DNA of 64,000 nt from positions 31,876-95,875 of the forward strand of contig JBAJFG010000127.1 of the NCBI GenBank assembly GCA_037903475.1. Direction: 5' to 3'. This DNA is from Ancylostoma caninum (taxonomy: Eukaryota; Nematoda; Chromadorea; Rhabditida; Ancylostomatidae). Shown here piece by piece: positions 1 through 13,050 of this stretch (position 1 is the stretch's first letter; the number at the start of each line of letters is the position of its first letter). The notes beneath the pieces are model-generated. The model was not told the DNA's origin. It saw only the letters and a program-made list of their open reading frames with translations, and searched no databases. The position numbers and the translations under genes are program-made.

Positions 1-194
1 TGCGTCTCAGATGGGTACCGCTTAGAATCTCTTACCATCATAGTTTCTACATTGAATTAAAATTGTATTGACTTACCCTATTCAACTCTTGGGCAATTTT
101 TGAGTTTCAATTGTTTAGTTTCAAACAACTTCAACCAAATGGTTAGTTTGAGTAGATTTAGCGGGAACGTTTTAGCAAAGTATAGCTTTTCCAG

Positions 195-3100
195 GTCTTA
201 TATCAAACCATCACCAATATCCTAATCAGTGGCCCCGAGCGCCTTGGCACAGCGATCTATATTCGCTCTGTGGCGCAATTCGGCACTGTTGCCTTCGGAG
301 GGACCACGCTTGGGATCGTTGGAGGCTTGTCCACTGCTCTCGTCATGAGGTACATAAAATAACATTTTACTACTGCTTTCGGGATATCCATAGTACCGAC
401 GAGATTTTGCGCTGTCCTTGCAGATTGCTGGCGAATCACCAGGCTGTTCTGCCACTGATGATGGTCCTGATGCCGTACTTCTTCTACCTGCTAACTGATT
501 CGTTCCATCTTTCTGGAATTTTAGCGTAGGGGCTTTCAATCCCGCTACAATAGACTCCTGCAGCTGATGAGAGAATTCTCCCTTCCAGAATTGTGACATG
601 TGGTATCCTGGTGAAAAATTATATGCGTGGTAATCTTTGCGATGAAATGCACTTTACCGTTGAGTATCTCTACAAGATGGCTTCGTCGTTGTGAGTTGTT
701 TTGCTTTTTCTTCGTTTTCCATGCTTTTTATGTTGTTTGCCGTGCTCAGCTCTTGCTCGAACAAAGGCTGTTTTCCTAAACGATAGTCTTGCGAAATTGC
801 ACTCTGCATTTCAGAATAGCTTACAGTATTAGACAAAGAACGCACTTTTGTGGGGAAGAAAAGTTTACAGAAACTATTTCAGTTCAGAAAGCTTTATTTT
901 TGTGTTCCTTGGAGTGTCCGTGGTGTCATCGAATCACGTGTTTGACTGGTGGTTTATCATTTCTACGCTGATTGGCTGCTTTGTGTTCCGCTTCATAGGT
1001 AAGCTTTCAACTACATAGCTTGTTATTCGTTTTCCCTTAGTTGGTTATACTGCTCCTGCGAATTTGTTCACCAAGAAGTGTAGCCACCAGTGGCGGACGC
1101 AGGGGGGGGGCGGGCCCCCCCCCGAGAATGGGTCGCCAAATTTTCGAAATTACTTTACAATACAAATAAAAATCTTGTGTTAGTTTATTTTTAATTGTTT
1201 ATTTTCATTATTATTTTTAATATATTTTTTATTTATTGTTTATTATTATAATTAATATTATTATTAATTTTATTTTCCGTCTGGGTCCCCAAAACGGCGG
1301 AGACCCCACTTTTCTTCCCACGCCCCCCCTCCCGCCCACTTTCTGCGTCCGCCACTGGTAGCCACCTATGTAGCAGCTGTTAACGGCTTGTGACACTAAT
1401 CATTCAAGAAAATCAAGCTGCATTTGCAAGATTCCCTTACATTGTTGAAGTTCTATGCGAGAGCCTTTCGCTCTACCCAATCACCGGCTTTTTACCCGAG
1501 CTAGCTATTGCTCATAATTAAAGCCTTTTTTTTAAAGATATAGGTGGATTACCTAGTACTTTCATTAGACAACAGTTTGGTGGAATTCCCTTCTCGGATT
1601 CTGAATTGGATATGTCATAAACGTGAATTTTTTCCATCATGTGCTTCTTTGGTGGGAGTGCAACACCAGCGCACTCCAAGCAAGAAATTCTATACACAGG
1701 GTGAAGTGTGGTGATGGTAACAAGTCGACCTTTATGCGACCCCCCCCCCCCCCGCCTCCTCACCGTAGGTGGAAAAATTACAATCATCTGCGCATTCTTT
1801 CATCTTCTATCAGAATGCTTTTTTTCAGAACTTAATTATTTCCAGTACTTCAAACAAAAAATAGTATTTAATTCAATTGGATGGTTTTGAACTAGTTTTT
1901 CAACCATACGGAGTTGCGGAGAAGCCGTATTCATGTCCAAACAGGTCAAGGGTTCGGACCCCAACAGAGCCTGAATTTTGCAAAATGTAATTCTGCGTGT
2001 GCGAGCAGCTGGGTGTCGAATATCCGTCTTTCTCGCACTGTACGTTTTTAAATCTGAACATAGAGAGTGACAGAGTACCATACTCTGACAGAGAACCGTA
2101 CTCATCTACAGACAAAAATATAGAGTCTCACAACTTTGAATGAATGCTTTTTGGAAAACGATCACTTGTTTATACGTATCATTCGCGTATTGAAAATCTG
2201 ATGAACCATGCTTTGTCATTAAGAGGGAAAAAAAGAAAATTCTTTACTTCATTAATTCCGTATAGCAATTCGAATTTCGAGGCCCATTTCTCCTCTTTGT
2301 TTAAGGAAGTGAATGGTATTCTTAATTTTCTAATACTCGAGCTCCTTATGATTGAAAGTAACACTCGTGATCCATCTCGTCAGATTTCCTCTTCAAGCCT
2401 TTTCCTCGTTAACTTTTCCTGTGTTTCGGGTTTTGCGTGCTGTCCTCTGTTGCCTTTTGTCAGCACTAGTACTGCACAGAGCTGTTCTCACAAAAACGAC
2501 CGAACGATACTACTTCAGGCCCACTGATTGACTACAACAGTTTTCAGTCCAATGGGAAAAAAAACGTTTTGATTCAGGAATGAAATGTAGCAATCGCGGA
2601 ATATTTGGCTGCCATTTTGAAAAAAAAAACACACACACACACGTGGGTAGAAGATGGGAGAGCTAAAATACCGTTTTCACCTAGTTTAGCCTTTCCAGTT
2701 GTAACCTAGTACCAAAAGGGTTACCCCTTAAAAATTATGTCAGTTTAATCGGACCACCCTGTTTCTCGGGTGCAATAAAATACAGTCTAAAATAGGGAGT
2801 GCACTGGGCATTTTATGAGGTTCCTTTATGGCTATTATCCAAAAACGCTTCCACATCCTTATCACTCGCTGTTTTAGTTTATTACTTTTATATGGTGAAT
2901 CTTAAATTGACACCTTCACACTGGCACTGATAACTTTTGTCGCTATACACTCAAAAGCAGAGCCGCATTCAAAAAGTATTTTTCGCCTGCCTCTCTGATA
3001 GTGCACAGTTCCCCGGCTTTTTTCGATTTCTCCTCATTTTCTCTCCACCTAGTTGTAAGTATTGGTAAGATTGAGTTGGTAGCGCACTGGATTGTTCTGC

Positions 3101-6100
3101 TGAGGTCCAAGCTTTGGAGACCCGAAAGTGTTCCTTTTTTGCATTTTTGCATGCTTCCCCGTTAGTCAGAAATAAAAGACATGCTGTGACAAATGTCAAG
3201 TGAAGCTTTCGAACTATTCAGGTTTTATTCCGTTCTTCTGGTTCTTGCACTTTTCTTGCTAGTACTAACACGTGGAGAACGACCGTAGGGAAATTGAGTA
3301 GATCTATTTGAATGCATTTATTCGGTACGATGTATACGACAGTCGTTTAAGGCAGGACCATAGCAACATGCAGGACAAAACATGTCGAATAAAATGAAAC
3401 CAAATAGGTGCTATAGCCTGAGTAGGAATTTTGTTATTTCTCTATTGAAAGAAACCACTGATTTAATGGAACTGGTGACCTAGCTGATATCTGAATTACA
3501 ATAACTCGACTCCTCAGTGAATAAAAATTGACTTGGGCAAATATAATAGGAAGCAATCTGTAGTTCCGCATGATCGTTGCATTATCAAGAGGGGACGTAT
3601 TAATTTCCGTGCATGTTGATTTCTCTTCTGTTTGGAGATGTTTGCAACAGCAACATCTCGAGAGAATTTTCTTCACTTTCAATACGCTTAATAACTCTTT
3701 GTCTTTACTAGCTGTGTATATTGGGTTGAGGAAAGGTTTCCTGTTCACCGATGCCGATGTTAGGTTATCAGGAGGAACAGAGTAAACAGTACAATGAACA
3801 ATATGAGTAAGTAATGAGTAGTGCAATACAATAAGTTCTCGTAATACTTTGCGGGGATATTATGCCTAGTGATAATTCATGAAATTTGAAGTGTTTCCTC
3901 TTGGTTTGTTAAGATCCAGAGCACGTTGGTCACTGCAGATATGCTTTTGGATGTGAGAGTATGCTTTTGCACTTCTTCAGTTATGAACTGACCTCACTCT
4001 CATCCTACCCCGAAAATTTGAGTATTCTATTGAATTTGACCGATTAGAGCAGGTAGCCCCGAACTCGCACCATCCGATGTTGTAAGGGAAGAAGGCTAGC
4101 TATCTAAAAAGCTGCTGGAGCAATGCACTGAACCGCAAAGTTGCACATACAGTTGACAGAGAAAGAACTACGTGAATTTGAAGATGAGAATTAAGATAGC
4201 ACTTTTTCGAATGTTTTCTACTCGACCTAATGCATATCAGTAGCTAATACCTGTACGTATATTGTAGGTAACTCACGTGTTCATGATATTTACACATGTA
4301 GTCCTCTTTTTTCAGGCGTGTACTTGCTCACATTCTTCTTGAACAAGTTCCGCTATGAAGACGATCGCATATCGTGGGTGGATCAGTTCGTCATGGCATA
4401 CGGTGGCATTCGCGGTGCAGTCTGCTACGGTAAGAATTCGTATCAGTTTAGCTAATTTTTTCTGAACAGCCAAACATCTAGCACGCTTTGAGGAGCTATA
4501 TGACTGTGTCTTAGCCAAAGTTCGAGCTTTATCTATTCACTGAATCATTTGTTAACTGTTATCAGCTTTAAAATTCAAAAGTTATGCATATTCAAAATGT
4601 TAGAGGTAAAAGCAACACGAGAACTATACTAAACACACTCGAAATGATTTGTACTGGAGAATCTGTTGCTGTGATCGATTTCTGATTGGCTGTTCTAATT
4701 TTTTATTTTTGAAATATGGTTGGAACGCGCTTGGGTAACTGTGTAGCAGGCTGGGTTCGAAATATTGAACTGATGCTATACTTGTGATATCTCATGAAAT
4801 GCGGGGTCTCTGACACCATTTCAATCACAGAATCGCCGGGACAATGCCTGAGGTTCGAACACTCTCAAAAGTTTGGAGGTGAAGATTATCGTGGGTGCTG
4901 CCTTTAACGAACGTTTCTGGAAAGATATGATCTAGCCGGGTGTTTAAAGTGGTCCTCTCGTTCAACGATAACAAATAATATTAAAGGAAGCAGAAAATAT
5001 TGTGTTTCAAAAAAAAAAAAGATGAAAATATTTGTCCAATCGGAAAGCGCGGCAAAGAGCCTCAGAATCTTCCCGGGAACACTAATGAATTCCGCCACCG
5101 GAAGCATTCCGGAAAAGCGAACGTACTCTAACATAAATAGAACAAAATACTAGTAGGCAAAGATCTAAAGGAGTGTGTTAATTGGTTCACTATTTTTGAC
5201 TATTTTCTCGAATTTTATTCCTGCCTTCTGTTGGTTTCCCCTTATAAGTTGATGTCTTTTGTTCTGCATGGTTAACCACCGTACACCTACTACATCAATT
5301 AACTAATCAGTCTAACGGAATGTACTGCCCCTGTACTCTCAATGTGAGTTTTAGGTTTGGTCATGTCCATCGATGAGAATCTCATCAGGGCGAAGCGCAT
5401 GTTCGTCACCACCACTCTTGCGGTCATTATGTTCAGCACAATAATGCAAGTGGGTGTTTTCTAACTTCCTAATGCACCTTCCCTTAAATATGAGGAAAAC
5501 TCACCACTTTACTTTATTTGTTACTGTGCTTGATAAGAGAATACCCTAGTTATGTAAGGCATCATAGAAAGGGAAATTATAAAGGACATGCTGCTCCAGG
5601 GCACAACAATCAAGTGCATCGTGAATCTTCTGAAAGTCAAGAGAAGCAAGAAGTACGGTAAAACAGAGGAGAAGAAACGTGTGTTCGACTACGTTCAAAA
5701 TGAAGTGAATAAGCATGTGATCGAATTCATCGAGAACCTAACGAATTTGCATGGAGAAAACTTGGTCAGTTTTTCGCGCATTTTTCGCTCGACGATTTTC
5801 GCTCCACAACATTGCCGACTTCAGCTATATCGCAAAATCCTGGAATTCGATCAAAATGTGCTGAAACCTAAGCTGGTCGCGTACTACAGGCCTCGACAAG
5901 CGAACATAATTGATCGTCACATGGAGATAGAGCTCACCGAGTTTGCAATGTCCGTCAAGAAAGGTTACTTTTGCTTTATTTGCTGGATTCCTCTCAAACT
6001 GTGTTCTTCCCCCCACGAAATATGTATGTAAATAACTCTAACATAACATACAAGTACATTCTGAGTAACAGGTATTCCTACACAGGCACGTGTTTCGTGA

Positions 6101-8437
6101 CAGCACTGTTCAAATTTTCAAGAGCAGGAGGAAAAAGGCGAGGAAGACAGGAATGGTTAACTAAGAAATATTCACAGTTTGGGTTGCTGAAAGCCAGCTT
6201 CCGTTTTGTGACTCATTTCCATCATGTTTTCTTCTGCATAACTGGTTTCTTTCTGCATCAATAAAGTGGCGCTGATTCAATAGCTTTGCAATGGTCCAAT
6301 CCATTGTTCATTCTTCACCATACTAAAAAATAGCTTAGCGAAATACCGGAGCTGCTGCGACTGATCATTCTCAATTTGGCTGCAATCGGCCTTGATGGGA
6401 TTATTTTTTCAAAATCATTGGTTGGTGTGATAGGGAGCCTTTTTTGAAGAAAAGAATCATTACTATTTTGTCTACAACTGCAGCGGGCATTCTTCCTCGA
6501 ATTCTATTCGAGGTCATTCGCGGAATTTGAAGTAAATACGATCAACAGTTCCACTATCAACAGTTCCACACCACTGTACTTCCCACATATGTCATTCGCT
6601 AAATTTTATCATCCTTGAAGTTCTGTTTTATGTCTTATTTTTAAGGAGGAGGTTCATTCTCTGGATTCCCAACAAATGCCTCCGTGAGCGAGATCAATCT
6701 TCCAACTTCGAAGAGCGAGTTATTTGTTGCTGGATTTGATCAGAAGTTGGTGTTTTTTTTAATTAACTTAAGTATACAGTTTCACTTGTAGGAATCTAAT
6801 AGAGCTGTTCCTAACATCCGAGCTTATTTCCAGCACGCTTCTGCGACCGAGTGCACCAGTCATTTCTCTACCAACGCCTACTAAACCTCCTCCAGTTGTT
6901 GAACCCTCAACTTCCAGCATTCCTAGAAATACTTCTGTCACAGGACTTGTTGCTCAAGCATTTGAAACTAGTGAACAGCAGAGGAATCTCGCTCGTGGAA
7001 AGGTATACTTCCTCTAAACTCTGTATTACTCAAGTCACTTCAGGACGACCGTCTGGTGATGGCTAAGAGTTCGGATATGTTTACTAAGTAAGCTGTAACC
7101 CTGTATTTAGACTCGTCGCTCCGTGTACAGTCGTCATCTACTCGAGAAAGTTCCTGCATCGCCTACGCCTCCACCGGTATGTCCATTACAATTTGCTAAA
7201 AACAACTAGGCAGCTAACAATTACTAATTACCAACAACACTACTGTGGTGGATTAGCCAGTAGTGAAAGCATACAGTAAGGACTGTGTCTTCTTAAACCG
7301 CGAATTGAGCGCAGTTTCGCATTGGTAGGGCACCCATCAAGCTGTTCAACAGTAAACCCTCTCTCACGCTCTATTTTAAAGCTGAATGGTTGAAACTTCT
7401 ACTTTTCCCTTTTTCCTCAGCAGGATGACTTTCGCTCGTTAGCGATAACTCCGAAGATCCAATAAAAAATCCAGTTTTAAAGTTCCCTAGGAATATGCAA
7501 TGACCTGGTGATGCCTAACAATATTTACTATTTTCCTTCTCCTTGATTGCGATAGTTTGCTTGGGCCATTCAATTTCCACTTTTGCTGATCGTTGGTCTA
7601 ACTACTTTGAGTTTTGCCGAATAATGTCCTTTGGAGCCCTCAACTTTCTGAGAGCTCAGGGAAGTAAGGGAATATATAGAGGTCATTTTGAAAAAAAAAA
7701 CTTTGAAAAAAGTCGCAGTTAACTTGATTCAAAGAGAGCTACCACCTAATCAGCGTCCTCACATTTCATCATTAATTACTATTTGGTGCATACAATATAC
7801 GATCTTGGCGTTATACTTGATTGAAGCAAGTGCACATCGACCAGAGAGTTTGTTTGTTACTCTTGATGGAGTTGACGGCTGTTCCGCTGTTAGTATTCAT
7901 GGAGAACCGCATAATTTAGAGCAAGCTTTTGTTGATTTTCACCGAATCACTAGAAGATATTCTGCTTGTGTAATACGATGCCAATGCTAACATTTCTTTC
8001 GTAGTTCCAGGTCGAAGATGACATTTCATATGTGATGACGCTTCCACACGGAAAGAATCCTCGTCTGGCTGCAAATATCCGCCAGTTCAGCTTAGCACTC
8101 AGAGGTTTCTAAATTGACTGTTTAGTTACTCCCTCTCTAGTTGAGCTTTCGTTCATGAGATCTTTTTCAAGAGCAGAACCGAAATATGTTCCCAACTGTG
8201 AGTCGTCCTGTTAATCTACGAACCCACAGCGTCGATGCGGAAAGTGAACCTCGAGTGACAGATCCACGTATGTTGTGGTACACGTCGAGCAACTTCCATG
8301 GAGCAACCAGCAGTGATGTTTCAGCTCCCACACGGCCATCGATGCCATTCCGCTTCACAATCGAAGACGAAGAGCAAACATCAACCACGGCGTCAACGAG
8401 AAGTAGGACTTTCACTCCCTCATCTGTAAATATATAA
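195..8437 (+). CDS. nhx: Na+/H+ exchanger (NHE/NHX, SLC9 family), 3' 14 exons, 5' end outside window
   Basis: Membrane antiporter exchanging Na+ for H+ to control pH. Proposed exons: 195-349, 424-525, 589-690, 883-998, 4316-4429, 5355-5449, 5600-5764, 5825-5963, 6646-6745, 6834-7002, 7044-7087, 7131-7176, 8011-8104, 8172-8437. All have GT..AG borders and matching phases, giving 568 residues to a TAA stop. Family signatures in order: VLYQ and FGTVAFGGTTLG (exon 1), SFHLSGILA (exon 2), IVTCGI and MRGN (exon 3), SESFIFVFLGVSVVSSNH with the conserved TM glutamate (exon 4), DQFVMAYGGIRGAVCYG (exon 5), RAKRMFVTTTLAV (exon 6), QGTTIKCIVNLLKVKRS (exons 6-7). About 340 hydrophilic residues follow as a regulatory tail, whose sequence I do not recognise. 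Exons 11/12 are ambiguous: an alternative joins 7055 to 7111. The 3.3-kb intron 4 holds a MITE. The specific paralogue is not determined. Confidence 0.9.
1080..1365 (+). mobile_element. hAT-type MITE, copy 1, with 8-bp target duplication
   Basis: A 270-bp non-autonomous element (1088-1357) begins CAGTGGCGGACGCAG and ends with its inverse CTGCGTCCGCCACTG. It is flanked by the perfect 8-bp duplication GTAGCCAC (1080-1087 and 1358-1365), the length produced by hAT transposases. The core is extremely AT-rich, with G- and C-rich shoulders. It sits in exchanger intron 4. The same family recurs at 19844-20121 (opposite orientation) and 35018-35328. Confidence 0.85.
1366..4315. other. rest of exchanger intron 4, no gene seen
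   Basis: Unique-looking AT-rich intron DNA with short homopolymers (C run near 1741, AC run near 2630). Small open frames, including one of 127 codons at 2144-2527 (+), show no recognisable domain and no consistent splice context. Confidence 0.6.
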
Positions 8438-8506
8438 TATGTATAGCTAGATAATAATATCGGGTAGTAAGAAAGTTTTGCGGTATATGCAAAGCACTTT
8501 TATGAA

Positions 8507-8512
8507 AATAAA
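8507..8512 (+). promoter_or_regulatory. poly(A) signal of the exchanger gene
   Basis: AATAAA lies about 70 bases after the exchanger stop codon at 8437, in AT-rich DNA. Position and hexamer fit the 3' end of that transcript. Confidence 0.6.
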
Positions 8513-8792
8513 ATTTCATATTGAAATAATAATAAATATAAATAAACGAGATATTTGCCATTTCTATGTCTGGCTTGTTTTAAAGCGACCATAGGCGAGA
8601 ATTTGTTCAAACTGTCTGCATTGCTTGCTTCCCCATCCCCATACCACGCAACTTTTCCCCATAATGTCATCCCTAGTGTAAAAGATGTACCTGCTAGGTT
8701 GTCAAGTACATAGTTTCCCTTGATTCTTGTAATCCATTTATTTCCCTTATTTCGCCAATATTATATGATCATTCGATCATGCATTTCGTGCT

Positions 8793-9290
8793 TTACAAGA
8801 ACATTGCTGACACTTCAGCTTCTTCTGGAATTTCCACTTGAACTGGAAATTCCGGCGGCAAAGGGACCGTTTTAAACCCCTGCTTTATTTCTTCCTGTGT
8901 GCTTACCAAAAAGGTGGCCGACGCAGCTCTTGTGACGTTCATGGTTAGAACGCTGTAGCTGACGCAACTGCTTTGAAGCCATTCATCATGTTCAAAAATG
9001 ACAACTTCAACGTGATTGAAAGGCCCGCTCTGATCGAAATTCGGAGTTGAGCTGATAGTCAAGTCTGTCAAGCTCTGGAATATGCTTGAAAGAAAAAGAT
9101 GGTTGAGAACCCTCTCTATGATACAGCTGCACTGAGCAAGTCGAGATGTCTAACAGATAACACTCGAATGACAAGACCAGCACGACCGGCAAGGCAGCCC
9201 CCACACAGCGAATAGTCAATGCTGTTCTTCAGGTGCTCAGATGAGAGGTTCTTCACCATCATCCGTACCTCCTAGGATTTGGTTGAACGT
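8793..9290 (-). CDS. possible coding exons, unrecognised protein
   Basis: The - strand is open from about 9071 to a stop at 8793. The predicted peptide (core VEVVIFEHDEWLQSS, end EEAEVSAMFL) has a protein-like composition. Just upstream, 9007-9219 is open in another frame, with a hydrophobic start that could pass for a signal peptide but no ATG. I could not find a splice that joins the two in phase, so the start is unknown. The position, convergent with the exchanger end at 8437, suits a separate gene. No family recognised; it could be a pseudogene or chance. Confidence 0.25.
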
Positions 9291-12200
9291 GTTGTCATCT
9301 TTTCACTCCAAAGAAGCAAGTGCTTAGGATAAGTTTACTGTCTGGAAAACATCTACAAGAATGATGAGAAAAATCTTGTAAAGCAAAAATGCAACTTCAA
9401 ATGCATACAATATTACCGACTGAATACACCTGACCAAGCAGCAGAGAAAGGAAGAAAACACAAATTATGCATTAAGAAGCGTGGGAATCTATTTGACAAC
9501 CTGGTATTATCTCTGCCCATCTATCAGACAGCTTTATAAACCATAAATCTTCATTAGTCATAAGGTACATAGATCCTGTGCGTCAAGTGGGTAGCGAATG
9601 CGTTTTAATCCGCGTAATATTCTTCTCAAGCCTCGAAGAGGTGGTGGCAACCTGAAGAATATGTTGGATTGAACAGAAACCAGCAGCGAAGATCGTGAAA
9701 CGTCTGCAATCTGTTGTGATCTAGGATAATGTTTTTATCATCCAGTATGGTTGGGAGGGGTAAGGTAGGGGTGGTTGGGCTGGGGGGGGGGGGGGTGAGC
9801 TTGGTTATTTATCCGTAAATGGATGTCTCTTCACACGGCAAAGCTCTAGAGCTGATTCGGACTGTTCATATGATTATTTTGGATGAACAGTTCGTTCATG
9901 GATCTGAATATCGGATATCGGACTCTAGCTAAGAGCCGAAATGGCCTTCTTTCATTCCGATTGAGAGGATCACCATTTTCGGAAGCTTTTATGCACGCTC
10001 ATAGCGGGAAATTGGAGAAGAAAAAACTGTTACGCATGTTTTTACTAGAAAATCTTACCCACATGCAATAATGGACGATAATTAGAAGTTAGAGTCATTT
10101 TTCCAAAAAACGATGCTCGTTCTGGTTCATCAAACAGAAAATATTGAGGTGCAATTCTTCCAGAGTGTAATGGTTCATCCGCCAATGTTGTTGTTCATCC
10201 GAAAGAAGTCACTCCTCCAGAGGACAAACAGCTCAACTCCTCCCCCCACCCCCCTCCCCACCCTCTCTCTCCCCTAACATCGGTGGTCCCACGAAAAGTG
10301 TCAGCCAGTTCCTACTTCTCGTTAGAGGAAATTTCGCGTTCACCGTGGTAATCACGATCCTGGCAAAATATTGCTTGGGAATCTTAGCAACAGATAAGTA
10401 TGCTGCTATACTCCACGAGGCGTAAAGCTTTATTCATAAGAAGGTCATCATTGTCTTACGTGATGTCATAGCTTTCGCGTCGTGGGGTGGGGGTCAAATG
10501 GTGCATATCGCCGGCGCGCGCGACAAAAACCATGTAATCACCATCCACGCGTCACTTGCCATAGCGATCTCGCGCTGATCACGCACCGGCGTTCCTATCC
10601 TGTCTGATGAGATGTGGCTCGCGCATAGTCATGAAAGGACGTTTGGAAGGCCTGTCATTTATTCACGAGGAAGTCGTTGGCGCTGTTTTGTAGTTTTAAC
10701 ACACGGTACGCAAAATCTGTCTCCTTTTGCTATATGCTTTAGAGATGTTTTGATGCAGATGGGGAAACGGATCCCAAACCTCATCAGATACGACTCACGG
10801 GGTGATATTGGTATAGGGGCCCCTGAACGATTATTATGCAAGGATAGTTGGCGGGCCTCTTGGATGCAAATAGGCGCTCTAAGAGCACTTCAACTTTTAT
10901 TGACGCAAAGCTCAGTGATATGTACTATTTCAGAAATAGAAATATACAGAGTTCCAAGACGTTTCAAACATCTCAGGAATATTCTCACGTTTTATCTAAC
11001 ATTCCGTTCTTCACTTGGAGGCGGATGAGAATCCATCATCTTTTTCATCGTGTAATCACAGAAATTTCAGAGAAACCGGAACGAACCGTTGTGGGTGGCA
11101 ACAAAACCTTCACAATAGGCGGAGAGGAAACAAGAGAACTCCTGCCGATCCGTGAAGAGGAGAAGGAAACCATTTGAGAGAATAACCAGGAGAACCAAGA
11201 TCAATTTAGAGACTAATAGATATCGACCATATGAGATATCAACCTCTTTTCTGCAGGGACCGCTGTCTGTAGTTGCAGGCAGCAACTCAAAAGTTGGGAA
11301 GATTGAAAGTGTGGGGGTAGATGTGTTCCGAAGTTGGCATAATTGCGAGTGGTTCACGTGTTCGTACGTCCACATATGATATATTTATACTCTTCGTTCG
11401 CCTCAAGCTTTGAAACATTTGTCCATAAGGCGATCTCATGTCATACGTTGTTGTCATACTGTTGAATTACAATATCAAGTGCTTTATTTAGATTACGGCA
11501 AACTATTGTGATTACTCACTTCGTTAATAATAAAGCCTCATTTTAATCTCTTTCATGTTCCAACAAGTGAAACTGAAGTGAATGTGTTACACAAACACTG
11601 AGCATCGATGAAGCTGACTAATTTACGCGCTTAGGCGTGTATAAGAGCGCAGCCACGCCGCGGGGTAGGATCACTAATTTGCACTGCCATGATAGCTAGT
11701 CATCGCCATTTCAGTATATTTTTACGTTATTCATGTTTCACGCCGTGCTAGCCGCGCAAGACATCGATTCTTGTGTGCGACGCGGTCGTGTTACTGTACA
11801 CACTCAAGACCGCAAACTCATCAGCTCCAGCGACACGCACTGTATTTATATTGGGTTACGGAATGAGTTCGTGCTGTTTTTCAATGGCATGGAAACCACT
11901 GATTTTCACGAACACTGTCAACCACACTGAACGGGTCGCATAGCTCCTTCCCTCTTCTATTGATGCCACCAGAGACCGGGCAGCTTGTTGGCTCCATGTC
12001 TACCAAAGTAGTTTTTTTGAGACAACTCAGTTTGTAGCCCGCAACCGCAACTCCTTGATAAAGTTTATGAAATGAATAGGGAACTGAACAAAATGACTGC
12101 ACTAGAGATGTAAAGTTGGTGTTAGTGAAAATCCCCTTCATTCGAATTTTTTGCTAGTCATTTTGATGAAATTTGCATGGAGAAATCGAGTATACCCAAT

Positions 12201-12340
12201 GGAACGAGCACCTCGTGCCGAGCATTTTGAGGTTTTGCACGGAATGAGTTAGTTAAATTACAAATTGTTGAGAGTTACCATCAGTAGTGACTATTCCTTT
12301 CATCTAAAGCAACCTTAGCGGATAATCTCCGTTATGTGGA
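9291..12340. other. no gene recognised
   Basis: Mixed AT-rich DNA with a G run near 9782-9795, C-rich tracts near 10240-10275 and a GC-rich patch near 10500-10600. Open frames at 10612-11379 have no recognisable motif and overlap one another. Nothing else supportable. Confidence 0.5.
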
Positions 12341-12349
12341 TAATCTCCT

Positions 12350-12592
12350 TCATGTTCCACAAACTGGGCGTCCAGAACGAGAAGTAAGTTCGAGGCCGAA
12401 ATTGCCCTGTCAAAAGTGGGCATGCCTCTTCTGCGCTGTCCCTCCAGTGATAAAGGTGTCTCTATAGATGTTATTGATATAGCTAGCCAATTGAGCCACA
12501 TTTGATCCAAAATTGAAGTTGAACAGTAGTCGGTTGCGGAGGAGTCCAATTTTATGGATCTGGACTTTCTCATTCCATGCAGTAGAAAACAA
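12350..12592 (-). pseudogene. mariner-type transposase N-terminal relic
   Basis: Read on the - strand, the translation contains NFNFGSNVAQLASYINN, then a degraded TVSERT-like segment, and, after a stop near 12410, QGNFGLELTSRSGRPV. That order matches the helix-turn-helix region of mariner transposases, where a G-x-N-A..A..IN block precedes W(F)..F..G-x-F-x-L-E..PRSGRP. The catalytic DD(D/E) domain was not found, and I located no terminal inverted repeats. It is an old, inactive fragment. Confidence 0.5.
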
Positions 12593-12768
12593 GGTAGGGC
12601 GAAAATTGAGTAACGAGGTTGCAATGATTGCGAAAAGCGAATCAAGAGGTACGAAATGGCCATGAAAGCAAGTTAAGCAAAATTCAAATCAAGGTGAAGA
12701 AAAAAGTTGAAGAAAAAAACAAAACTGCACGAACTTATTTCCCAACCCAGTACAAGCAAGCAGCCATC

Positions 12769-13050
12769 AGAACCGTAGAACGAAAGTGACGCTTCCTTAG
12801 GTCTGATCTTCCTATATTTTTTCCCGAAGAAAGGATCACGAAGGAGTTGCTGAACTAGGATTGTTGAGTGTGGTGCAGCCTCAGGCAAGAAATCCTGGGT
12901 TTCCAAGACATCTGATTGGTTCCAAGAACTCCATCACTGAATGCGACCAATTTTTACAGTTTTTGAACAGGATACCGGAGCTACGTGCACTATATCGTAA
13001 TCGTAGAACGGAATTGACGCTTCCTTAGGTCTGATCTATCTATAATTTTT
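12769..13050. repeat. direct repeat pair (~50 bp) around CCTTAGGTCTGATC
   Basis: The segments at 12769-12819 and 12999-13050 both read roughly GTAGAACG..TGACGCTTCCTTAGGTCTGATC followed by CTATA..TTTTTTC, about 230 bases apart. This suggests a local duplication or two copies of a small repeat. No coding content seen. Confidence 0.6.

Noticed and set aside
222..599. 125-codon open frame on the - strand
   Set aside because: It is the antisense shadow of exchanger exons 1 and 2, which read clearly as NHE sequence on the + strand.
1905..2000. tRNA-like GGTTCGGACCCC box
   Set aside because: No acceptor, D or anticodon arm could be formed around it on either strand.
2144..2527. 127-codon open frame in exchanger intron 4
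   Set aside because: No recognisable motif, no splice-site support, AT-rich intron composition.
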